Part shown: piece by piece, positions 1-5,424 of the stretch
Numbering within the stretch: position 1 is the first letter of the stretch
Layout: each line of letters opens with the position of its first letter
Origin: Pseudomonadota bacterium
GTDB taxonomy: Bacteria; Pseudomonadota; Alphaproteobacteria; Caulobacterales; Aquidulcibacteraceae
Reading direction: 5' to 3'
NCBI GenBank assembly: GCA_023410295.1
Contig: JAEYPY010000146.1
Location: 1-5,424 of the forward strand
DNA: 5,424 nt
The notes under the pieces: generated by a model
Database searches by the model: none
Seen by the model: the letters and a program-made list of their open reading frames with translations, nothing else
Told to the model about the DNA's origin: nothing
Translations under genes and position numbers: made by a program

Positions 1-80
1 GCTTCGCGCAGCTCTTCTCGCGCCTCATCCGCTTCATCTACGCGCGTCGCCAAGACGCCGCGCCGCCCGTATGCGCGCAT
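1..80 (-). CDS. Alternative reading: N-terminus of a divergent unidentified gene (partial)
   Basis: On the minus strand an ATG at 80-78 opens a frame that stays open to the window edge. It begins MRAYGRRGVLATRVDEADE and continues into an acidic, Ala/Glu/Arg-rich helix (EAREELREA) of a kind common in GC-rich bacterial proteins. A GTG farther upstream in the same frame is also possible, and an in-frame TGA lies beyond it. Against this reading, there is no Shine-Dalgarno before the ATG, third-position GC is lower than on the plus strand, and the first codons include GGG and CGG. If true, 81-228 would be a divergent promoter region. It is codon-aligned with, and incompatible with, the plus-strand reading at 3-107. 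Confidence 0.2.
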   Translation of the reverse strand, partial: MRAYGRRGVLATRVDEADEAREELRE

Positions 81-107
81 GTTCCGTGCGCCGCCGATTC
101 GTCCTGA
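3..107 (+). CDS. Possible C-terminal end of an unidentified protein (partial, cut by window start)
   Basis: The frame starting at base 3 is open from the window edge to a TGA at 105-107 and would encode about 34 residues, beginning FAQLFSRLIRFIYARR. Nearly all codons in the first 80 bases end in G or C (TTC, CTC, ATC, TAC, GCG), which matches the codon use of the nhaA gene downstream. The fragment is basic and hydrophobic, and its last dozen residues, with two cysteines, look less protein-like. If real, it is the tail of a gene co-directional with the DUF2272 gene, 121 bases upstream of its start. No family can be named from so little sequence. The opposite strand is also open here (see the entry at 1-80) and the two readings exclude each other, so confidence is low. 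Confidence 0.3.
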   Translation, partial: FAQLFSRLIRFIYARRQDAAPPVCAHVPCAADSS

Positions 108-141
108 TTGCACCCACGAAACGCCAAATCAGCTTTCACAA

Positions 142-165
142 GCGTCCAGCGGCCTGCGCTGGCGC
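142..165. other. GC-rich hairpin upstream of the DUF2272 gene
   Basis: GCG, a bulged T, then CCAGCG (146-151) can pair with CGCTGGCGC (157-165) around a five-base loop, giving nine pairs with one bulge. It lies about 35 bases after the possible stop at 105-107 and about 60 bases before the DUF2272 start. No T-run follows on either strand, so it is not a convincing intrinsic terminator. It could be a factor-dependent 3' end for an upstream plus-strand gene, a structured leader element, or chance in GC-rich DNA. The rest of 108-228 shows no recognisable gene or clear promoter. Confidence 0.3.
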
Positions 166-228
166 GGCGCCCGCGCGCGTCTGCACGACACACATTGCAC
201 AACGCCGCGCCACCGGCTGAATAGAGCC

Positions 229-1227
229 ATGAAATTCCGCGCCCTCCTCGCCCTCGCGCTCATCGCCCTGCCGGCGCATGCCGAAACCAATGCGTCCCCG
301 CTGACGCGCGGCGAGGTCCGCTTCCGCGATCATTCCAACGGCGTCCAGCACCCCACCTACACCGCCCATCGCCGGCAAACCTGCGCGCCGGCGCAGGCCG
401 GCGATCTCCGCCAACGGCTCGTCGATCTCGCCGCGCAGGAATGGGCGCGCTTCGGCTATCCGATCTCGCAGCGCATCGACGCGCGCGTGCTGCGCCAGGT
501 CTTCCCCGAACTCCGCCGCGCCAAGCAGCCGCCCTATCTCGAGCGTGATCCGCTGATGCTGCAAGCCATCGGCGGCTATTGGGCCGCGCTCACGGGCGTC
601 GCCAGCGGCGAGATCGCCGATTCCGGCGGCTTCGAAATCGCCAACGCCAACGCGATGTGGGTCGAAGAAGCCGCGCAATATCGCGCCAATTCCGGCTGGG
701 CGACGCCCTGGTCGGCCGCCTTCATGTCCTGGCTCATGTGCGAGGCCGGCGTCGAAGACTTCCGCCGCTCCTGGGCGCACCGCGATTATGTCGACGCCGC
801 CATCGCCGCCAGCGACGGCGGCGCAAGCCATCCCTATCGCGCGCACGAGCCAACACAGGCGCCGGCGGTGGGCGATCTTCTCTGCAGCACCCGCGCCTAT
901 TATCGCGCCGATCTCGCCACGCGCCGCAACGAGCCGGACGGCGAAGCGCAAATGCACTGCGATCTTGTCGTCGCCATCGACAGCGCAACCGGCCTCATCC
1001 TCGCCATCGGCGGCAATGTCGAAAACGCCGTTTCGCTCGTGCCCTATCGTCTGATGCGAACACGCGCAGGTTCGCTGGTACGCTCAGTCTGTCGCGGCGA
1101 AAAACTCTGCAACGACGAACGCCTCTTCGCCGTGCTTTCGCTCGACGCCCCGGCAAGCGCCGCCGCACTCATCAACGCGCCCGCCCTCTACCAGCGCCCC
1201 GACCGGCCGCCGCCGCGCATGCGCTAA
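229..1227 (+). CDS. DUF2272 domain-containing secreted protein
   Basis: This encodes a 332-residue protein of unknown function, predicted to be exported. The start at 229 is chosen because it gives a clear Sec signal peptide: MK-R, a leucine/alanine core, and a likely cleavage after AHA at residue 18. A longer in-frame ATG at 79 would place 50 residues of low-quality sequence before it. The DUF2272 signature runs from about residue 110 to 305: PWSAAFMSW (160-168) followed by an AG (173-174), H184/Y187, GDLLC (215-219), HCDLVV (243-248), IGGNV (260-264) and a closing LFAVL. The order resembles CHAP/NlpC-like amidases, whose W-C-A-A-F, H and GGN elements hold the Cys, His and polar residue of the active site. 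Here the Cys position is Ser162. Cysteines 52, 171, 219, 244, 288 and 294 could form disulfides in the periplasm. No good Shine-Dalgarno precedes the ATG. The family assignment is fairly sure; any hydrolase role is inference. Confidence 0.8.
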   Translation: MKFRALLALALIALPAHAETNASPLTRGEVRFRDHSNGVQHPTYTAHRRQTCAPAQAGDLRQRLVDLAAQEWARFGYPISQRIDARVLRQVFPELRRAKQPPYLERDPLMLQAIGGYWAALTGVASGEIADSGGFEIANANAMWVEEAAQYRANSGWATPWSAAFMSWLMCEAGVEDFRRSWAHRDYVDAAIAASDGGASHPYRAHEPTQAPAVGDLLCSTRAYYRADLATRRNEPDGEAQMHCDLVVAIDSATGLILAIGGNVENAVSLVPYRLMRTRAGSLVRSVCRGEKLCNDERLFAVLSLDAPASAAALINAPALYQRPDRPPPRMR

Positions 1228-1286
1228 TCTCGCGCGCCGCTTTTGCTTGCCCCAAGAGAGTCAGCCGCTAGGTTGCGCGCACATTG

Positions 1287-1293
1287 AAAGGAG
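1287..1293 (+). promoter_or_regulatory. Strong Shine-Dalgarno of nhaA
   Basis: AAAGGAG lies six bases before the ATG at 1300 and is the clearest ribosome binding site in the window. It fixes the nhaA start and shows that nhaA has its own translation initiation even if transcribed with the DUF2272 gene upstream. The rest of the 72-base gap (1228-1286) has no promoter I can call with confidence. Confidence 0.85.
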
Positions 1294-1299
1294 CATCGG

Positions 1300-2562
1300 A
1301 TGGCGGCAGGCGCAGCAACGAAGTGGTGGGAACGCGACACAACGCCAGGCTTCATCCTGATCGCGGCGACGATCGTCTCTTTCATCCTGCTCAATGGCCC
1401 CACGGGCGAGGCCTTCCACCATCTGCTCGAAGATCAGATCGCCGGCCTCGCCATCGGTTTCGGCGCCGCGGCGCATCCGCTCAATGTGCATCTCATCATC
1501 AACGACGCGCTGATGGTGATTTTCTTTCTTTATGTCGGCCTCGAACTGAAACGCGAGACCGTCGAAGGGCCGTTCCAGAATCCGCGCGAAGCCGCGTTAC
1601 CCATGGCCGGCGCCCTCGGCGGCATGGTTGCGCCCGCGCTCATCTACCTCGCCATCAACGCGCAATACCCAGAATATCTGCGGGGCTGGGCCATTCCGGC
1701 CGCCACCGATATCGCCTTCGCCATCGGCGTTCTCTCGCTGCTGGGATCGCGCGTGCCGGGCGGGCTTCGGCTTTTCCTCTTGGCGCTCGCCATCATCGAC
1801 GACCTCGGCGCCATCCTCGTCATTGCCCTCTTTTACTCGACGCAACTGACAGGTTGGGCGCTCGGCGGCGCGGCCGTGACGTTCTTCGTCCTGCTGATGA
1901 TGAACCGCGGCGGCGTCAAGGCGTTGTGGCTCTATTGGCTGTTCGGCCTCGTGCTCTGGGGCTTCATGCTCGTTTCGGGCGTGCACGCGACGATCGCCGG
2001 CGTCTTGACCGCCATGACCATTCCGATGCGCCGCGCCGATGGCACGTCGCCGCTGATCGAAGCCGAACACGCGCTCAAATACTGGGTGCAGTTCGCCATC
2101 ATGCCGATCTTCGCGCTGGTCAACGCCGGCGTCGTGCTCGCAGGCGCTGGTCTGCAGACATTGCTGCACCCGATCGCGCTCGGCGTTGGCCTCGGGCTCG
2201 TCTTCGGCAAACCGATCGGAATCTTGCTCGCCTCTTACAGCGCGTGCGCTTTGATCAAACAACGCGCGCCCGGAACGCCGATGCAAATGCTCGGCATGAC
2301 CATGCTCGCCGGCATCGGCTTCACCATGAGCCTCTTCATCGGCAATCTGGCGTTCGGCGCCGGCGATCTCGCCACGCCGGTTCGCTTCGGCGTGCTCGGC
2401 GGTTCGCTGATTTCGGCGCTCGTGGGCCTCTTCGTACTTTGGCTCGCATGCCGTGCGCCGGCGCCGGCAGAACACGATACGTTTGGTCCCGAAGAAGAGC
2501 GCGCTGAAGAAGCTGGCGTGCTGGAGGACATCGATCCGCCACAGCCGGAACGGGGCGCCTGA
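1300..2562 (+). CDS. nhaA: Na+/H+ antiporter NhaA
   Basis: An inner-membrane antiporter that exports Na+ (or Li+) in exchange for protons, serving sodium tolerance and alkaline pH homeostasis. The 420-residue product has about twelve hydrophobic segments (roughly 17-32, 67-80, 98-119, 131-149, 157-180, 186-201, 208-224, 226-242, 263-283, 293-312, 329-350 and 363-384). It carries the NhaA hallmarks with a constant offset of four from E. coli numbering (recalled): the ion-binding pair in AIIDDLGAI is D167/D168 (E. coli D163/D164), and TDIAFAIG gives D137 (D133). GKPIGI gives K304 (K300), SGVHATIAGV gives H229 (H225), and VGLELKRE gives E82, R85 and E86 of the pH-sensing region. GIGFTMSLFIG (338-348) is also typical. 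E. coli NhaA is 388 residues; the excess is mostly an acidic hydrophilic tail after residue 385, rich in Glu and Pro. No nhaR-like regulator is adjacent. All key residues are present, so it should be functional. Confidence 0.97.
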   Translation: MAAGAATKWWERDTTPGFILIAATIVSFILLNGPTGEAFHHLLEDQIAGLAIGFGAAAHPLNVHLIINDALMVIFFLYVGLELKRETVEGPFQNPREAALPMAGALGGMVAPALIYLAINAQYPEYLRGWAIPAATDIAFAIGVLSLLGSRVPGGLRLFLLALAIIDDLGAILVIALFYSTQLTGWALGGAAVTFFVLLMMNRGGVKALWLYWLFGLVLWGFMLVSGVHATIAGVLTAMTIPMRRADGTSPLIEAEHALKYWVQFAIMPIFALVNAGVVLAGAGLQTLLHPIALGVGLGLVFGKPIGILLASYSACALIKQRAPGTPMQMLGMTMLAGIGFTMSLFIGNLAFGAGDLATPVRFGVLGGSLISALVGLFVLWLACRAPAPAEHDTFGPEEERAEEAGVLEDIDPPQPERGA

Positions 2563-2568
2563 AAAGTA

Positions 2569-2600
2569 AAGCGGCCACGCCTCCCAGGGCGCGGCCGCTT
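2569..2600 (-). terminator. Intrinsic terminator in the nhaA/hisS convergent gap, oriented for hisS
   Basis: Arms 2569-2581 and 2588-2600 form a 13-pair hairpin with a six-base loop, seven bases after the nhaA stop. Read on the minus strand, the only imperfect position (2577/2592) is a G-U wobble and the stem is followed by TTTACTTTTC, a U-rich tail. Read on the plus strand, the same position is an A-C mismatch and AATGCG follows, with no U-run. The hairpin therefore looks designed to stop transcripts coming from hisS, about 110 bases past its stop codon, and may act weakly for nhaA. Confidence 0.75.
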
Positions 2601-2649
2601 AATGCGCCGCAAATTGTAGGGCGTCTCCTCCCCGAAACGCGACCGCCCG

Positions 2650-2692
2650 CGGCGCCGACGGTCGATTGGACCCTGACGCTATCGGCGCCGAC
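2650..2692. repeat. Ten-base direct repeat with palindromic core in the convergent gap
   Basis: CGGCGCCGAC occurs at 2650-2659 and again at 2683-2692, with 23 bases between. The core CGGCGCCG is its own reverse complement, so the two copies can also pair as an eight- or nine-pair stem around a loop of about 24 bases. It sits between the terminator hairpin and the hisS stop codon. It may contribute to ending nhaA transcription, or be chance in GC-rich intergenic DNA. No known operator is recognised. Confidence 0.3.
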
Positions 2693-2708
2693 TCGTCAAG
2701 ATGTCGCC

Positions 2709-4184
2709 TTAGGTTCGCAGCATTTGTTGCACCGCAGCGACAACTTCCGCGCGCGGAACTTCGCGCTGCACGCGTTCGCGCATCTTTGCATACGCCTCGC
2801 GATCCTCGCCCAGATCCTTGGCCATGCGTGCGCCGAGCTTCAAATCCTTGAGCGTCACCGTGCCCCTCGCCAGCTCATCGCCGCCCTGGATAATCGCAAC
2901 AGGCGCCTCGCGTTTGTCGGCGTATTTGAGCTGCGCCTTCATGCCGGAGCCGCCGAGATAAACTTCGGCTCTGATTCCGGCTTCGCGCAACTCGCGTGCG
3001 ATGGCGAAATAGTCCCCCATCCGTTCGCTATCGAGCGCAAGCACGATGACAGGCGCTTCAGCCCTAAGCGCATCGTCAACGCCCAATCGCGCTTGCGCCG
3101 CCACGAGCCGGCTCACGCCGATGGAGAAACCAGTGGCTGGCACGCGTTCGCCGGTAAAGCGCGCGATGAGATCATCATAACGCCCGCCGCCACCGACAGA
3201 ACCGAAGCGAACCGGGCGACCGTCTTCAACGATCGTCATCGTCAGCTCGGCTTCGTAAACGGCGCCGGTATAATATTCGAGCCCGCGCACCACCGACGGA
3301 TCAATCCGCGCTTGCGCATCGCCAACGCCGAGCGCGCTCAACACCGCATCGATGCCAGCGAGCTCTTTGAGGCCAGCACGTCCCTCTTCATTGCCGCCGA
3401 TCAAGCGCTCGAGACCGCCAAGCACCGACGAACGCGAGTCCGTCGGCAGCGTCACGAAGTCGATCACCTTCTGCACCGCGGCTGCGTCGAGCTCGGCGCC
3501 TTTGGTGAAATCGCCGCTCTCATCCTTGCGGCCTTTACCCAAGAGCGCGGCCACGCCTTCAACGCCAACACGATCGAGCTTGTCTATCGCGCGCATCACT
3601 GTGAGCCGGCCACGTTGGGCGCCTTCGCCAAGACCGATGCCTTCGAGCACGCCGTTCAAAATCCGCCGTGAGTTGATCTTGAACACGTAGCCGTCTTTCG
3701 GCACGCCGACCGCTTCGAGCGCCTCGGCGGCCATCGCGATCATTTCCGCGTCAGCGGCCGGATTGTCCGAGCCGACCGTATCGGCGTCGCATTGGGTGAA
3801 TTGGCGGAAGCGCCCGGGTCCAGGCTTCTCATTGCGCCACACCGGCCCGGTCTGCCAACGGCGAAACGGCTTCGGCAAAGTCTGCCGTTCTTCCGCAGCA
3901 AAGCGGGCGAGCGGCGCGGTGAGATCGTAGCGTAGGGAAAGCCAGCGTTCGTCGTCGAGGAACGAGAACACGCCTTCATTAGGCCGGTCGAGGTCGGGCA
4001 GAAATTTGCCGAGCGCTTCAGTGTATTCAAGCGCCGGCGTCTCCAGCCGCTCGAAGCCCCACTTTTCGTAGACAGCGCCGACCGCGGTGACGACGCGCTC
4101 CTCGGCGGCGGCAGCGGACCCAAGCTTATCGATGAAGCCGCGCGGTTTCTCCGGCGTCGGGCGAGAACTGTCAGACTTGCTCAT
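2709..4184 (-). CDS. hisS: Histidine--tRNA ligase (HisRS), divergent eukaryote-like type
   Basis: A cytoplasmic class II aminoacyl-tRNA synthetase that activates histidine with ATP and charges tRNA-His. The 491 residues show motif 1 (about 40-60), then SLRYDLTAPLAR (83-94) and motif 2 from W116 to D135, containing RNEKPGPGRFRQF and QCDAD. An insertion region follows, then the histidine motifs RGLEYY (300-305) and GGGGRYDDL (331-339), motif 3 TGFSIGVSRL (351-360), and a C-terminal anticodon-binding domain from about 378. It is longer than typical E. coli-type HisRS (about 424). RYDLT in place of the bacterial RPEGT, and QCDAD in motif 2, resemble eukaryotic/archaeal HisRS and match the laterally acquired form known in one alphaproteobacterial clade. 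The ATG at 4184 is the first after an in-frame TGA only 15 bases upstream, so the start is secure, although only a weak AAAG precedes it. It is co-directional with the ammonia-lyase upstream (50-base gap) and ends at the convergent terminator. Confidence 0.96.
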   Translation of the reverse strand: MSKSDSSRPTPEKPRGFIDKLGSAAAAEERVVTAVGAVYEKWGFERLETPALEYTEALGKFLPDLDRPNEGVFSFLDDERWLSLRYDLTAPLARFAAEERQTLPKPFRRWQTGPVWRNEKPGPGRFRQFTQCDADTVGSDNPAADAEMIAMAAEALEAVGVPKDGYVFKINSRRILNGVLEGIGLGEGAQRGRLTVMRAIDKLDRVGVEGVAALLGKGRKDESGDFTKGAELDAAAVQKVIDFVTLPTDSRSSVLGGLERLIGGNEEGRAGLKELAGIDAVLSALGVGDAQARIDPSVVRGLEYYTGAVYEAELTMTIVEDGRPVRFGSVGGGGRYDDLIARFTGERVPATGFSIGVSRLVAAQARLGVDDALRAEAPVIVLALDSERMGDYFAIARELREAGIRAEVYLGGSGMKAQLKYADKREAPVAIIQGGDELARGTVTLKDLKLGARMAKDLGEDREAYAKMRERVQREVPRAEVVAAVQQMLRT

Positions 4185-4194
4185 GAGACGAGAC
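4185..4194 (-). repeat. Tandem GTCTC pentamer abutting the hisS start codon
   Basis: On the minus strand the ten bases directly before the hisS ATG read GTCTCGTCTC, two tandem copies of a pentamer. This pyrimidine-rich stretch occupies the spacer where a Shine-Dalgarno would end, and the best candidate site is a weak AAAG about nine bases before the ATG. The rest of the 50-base gap to the lyase stop shows no clear promoter. A chance duplication is possible. Confidence 0.4.
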
Positions 4195-4234
4195 TTTCAA
4201 AACCGAATGCAAAGCGGGTGACGGGACGCGCGCT

Positions 4235-5424
4235 TCAATGTCGCGCGAAGCGATAGCCCGTTGCCGCCGCGATGTCGCCGGAGAGCACTTTCTCAGCCAA
4301 GTGTTCGATATCCCAGGCGAGCTCGCGATCACCGTCGACCAACGGGAAGTGCTCGCGCACTATGTTTACGGCATCCAAGACACGGGCGCCAAGCGCCACC
4401 GGCTTTTCAGCGCTGTTCCGCGAGCGCACCGCTTCGGCCTGCGAGGCAAACGCCATTTCGATCGCGTAAATCTTCGCCAACCGCTCAGCCGATTCATAGG
4501 CGCGCGTGGCCACATTCGCGGCCATGCTGACATGGTCCTCCTGCCCCGCATCTGTCGACAGCGACATGAGATGCGACGGCATGGCCGCGGCCCAGATTTG
4601 GTTGCAGAGCCCGGCGGTGGTGTATTCCGCCATCATCAGCCCGGACTCCGTCGGGTTCGGATTGACGCCGCGCACTTGGGGACCGAGGCCCTTATTGCGC
4701 TGGCGATCAACATAGCGGGCGACGCGGAGGTTTGAAATCCTCGCCATCATGCCGGCCGCCTGCAGCAAGCCATAGGCGTCGACCGCGATCGGCATGCCGT
4801 GGAAATGGCCGCCCGAGGTGATGAGGTCGAGATCGTAGCCTTGAGCGCCGGCGTTGAGGTCGATCGGATTATCCGTGACGCTGCGCGCTTCGATCGTCAT
4901 CGTCGATTCAGCGCGGGCGATGAGATCAAGGCATGGCCCCAAGACCTGCGCCGTGCAACGCAGATTGTAGGGATCCTGAATCTGGCCGTCGTACTCGTGC
5001 TTTTCATCCATCGAGACATCGCGGAATTGATAGCCTTCGAGCAGATCGAACACCCAGCGCGCGACATCGACCGAACCGGGATGCGCGCGCAGCGCATGCA
5101 GATCGGCACGGAACGGCCGGCCCATGCCGCGCATCGACTGCACGCTCATCGCCGTCGCCACAGCGCCCGCTTCGAGCAAACGACGCATCATCAAAGTCGC
5201 CAGCGCGCCCCAGGCGTTGGAATATTGGCAGCCATTGTTGAGCGCGAGTCCTTCCTTCATCTCGAGCTCGAGCGGCGTGAATTTACCTTTGGCGCCCTCC
5301 GCCGTCGGCGAAGCGCCGCCATCGGCGTTAAGCACGCGGCCTTCGCCGATCACCACAGCGGCGATGTGCGAAAGCGGCGCAAGATCGCCGCTGGCCGAGA
5401 CGCTGCCATCGCGCGGCACGGCGG
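4235..5424 (-). CDS. hutH: Histidine/aromatic amino acid ammonia-lyase family protein, HutH-like (5' end beyond window)
   Basis: An MIO-dependent lyase that eliminates ammonia from an aromatic amino acid; for HutH this turns histidine into urocanate, the first step of histidine degradation. The frame is open through the window edge, so about 135-145 N-terminal residues are missing. Residues are counted from a GTG at 5419 that is an internal valine. The cofactor-forming Ala-Ser-Gly lies in SASGDLAPLSH (8-18; codons 5395-5387). Further HAL-type elements are LALNNGCQ (N62), QDPYNLRC (Y151, R154), SGGHFHG (202-208) and QEDHVSM (E294). By recalled P. putida HutH numbering these match N195, Y280, R283, F329 and E414; the Glu favours histidine over Phe/Tyr. 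Deviations from consensus are Ser for Gly before the MIO triad, His for Asn in GGNF, and DAGQ for SANQ. No other hut gene is visible. MIO family membership is near certain; histidine specificity is only likely, and the gene symbol is tentative. Confidence 0.85.
   Translation of the reverse strand, partial: AVPRDGSVSASGDLAPLSHIAAVVIGEGRVLNADGGASPTAEGAKGKFTPLELEMKEGLALNNGCQYSNAWGALATLMMRRLLEAGAVATAMSVQSMRGMGRPFRADLHALRAHPGSVDVARWVFDLLEGYQFRDVSMDEKHEYDGQIQDPYNLRCTAQVLGPCLDLIARAESTMTIEARSVTDNPIDLNAGAQGYDLDLITSGGHFHGMPIAVDAYGLLQAAGMMARISNLRVARYVDRQRNKGLGPQVRGVNPNPTESGLMMAEYTTAGLCNQIWAAAMPSHLMSLSTDAGQEDHVSMAANVATRAYESAERLAKIYAIEMAFASQAEAVRSRNSAEKPVALGARVLDAVNIVREHFPLVDGDRELAWDIEHLAEKVLSGDIAAATGYRFARH

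Noticed and set aside
107..200. ATTGCAC present twice (107-113 and 194-200) upstream of the DUF2272 gene
   Set aside because: A seven-base direct repeat 80 bases apart with no symmetry or known operator match is easily chance.
136..957. Long open frame on the minus strand, antisense to the DUF2272 gene
   Set aside because: It is rich in Gly/Ala/Arg with no recognisable domain and lies opposite a gene with a signal peptide and conserved family motifs. Long antisense frames are expected in GC-rich DNA.
1243..1274. Possible nhaA promoter (TTGCTT ... CGCTAGGTT)
   Set aside because: The -35 part matches only TTG, the GCTA-like -10 is partial, and spacing does not fit the Caulobacter-type consensus well.
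1597..2475. 292-residue open frame on the minus strand, antisense to nhaA
   Set aside because: The product is an extreme His/Glu/Arg-rich low-complexity sequence, the mirror of NhaA membrane codons, with no domain and no ribosome site.
1284..2507. 407-residue plus-strand frame overlapping nhaA in another register
   Set aside because: It is Arg/His-rich with no motif, and nhaA in the +1 frame has every catalytic residue and a strong Shine-Dalgarno at its own start.
2724..3671. 315-residue plus-strand frame antisense to hisS
   Set aside because: No domain is recognisable, while the hisS frame on the minus strand has all class II synthetase motifs uninterrupted.
4238..4735. Plus-strand open frame antisense to the ammonia-lyase
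   Set aside because: It is a shadow of a conserved MIO-lyase coding region and has no family features of its own.
5417..5419. GTG as the start codon of the ammonia-lyase
   Set aside because: It lies only eight codons before the cofactor triad, which in this family sits about 140 residues into the protein. The frame is open upstream, so this is an internal valine and the gene is cut by the window edge.

Overview
The window is ordinary chromosomal DNA from a GC-rich bacterium, most likely an alphaproteobacterium. The codon use (strong preference for G or C at third positions), a histidyl-tRNA synthetase of the divergent alphaproteobacterial type, and a DUF2272 secreted protein all point that way. 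A Caulobacterales/Hyphomonadaceae-like host would fit, but this is inference from protein style, not a database match.

Layout: two genes on the + strand converge on two genes on the - strand. Positions 1-228 hold the edge of an undetermined neighbour and an intergenic stretch with a GC-rich hairpin. A secreted DUF2272 protein (229-1227, +) is followed after 72 bases by a complete nhaA Na+/H+ antiporter with a strong Shine-Dalgarno (1300-2562, +). The 146-base convergent gap (2563-2708) contains a 13-pair hairpin that is perfect, and followed by a U-rich tract, only when read on the - strand, so it is best read as the hisS terminator. Then come hisS (2709-4184, -) and the C-terminal three quarters of a histidine/aromatic amino acid ammonia-lyase (4235 to the window edge, -). 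These are 50 bases apart and probably co-transcribed lyase-to-synthetase.

How the genes relate: hisS and the lyase both use histidine if the lyase is a true HutH, one charging it onto tRNA and the other deaminating it. The lyase, however, departs from the HutH consensus at several positions around the MIO cofactor and has no other hut gene beside it here. NhaA (membrane pH/Na+ homeostasis) and the DUF2272 protein (predicted periplasmic, fold possibly related to CHAP/NlpC-type hydrolases but with Ser where those have the Cys nucleophile) have no obvious functional link beyond proximity.

I found no mobile element, CRISPR array, tRNA or rRNA gene, and nothing that amounts to a new multi-gene system. 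The points most worth following up are the eukaryote-like active-site motifs of HisRS (which predict an unusual tRNA-His), the atypical MIO lyase beside it, and the Cys-to-Ser pattern in the DUF2272 protein.
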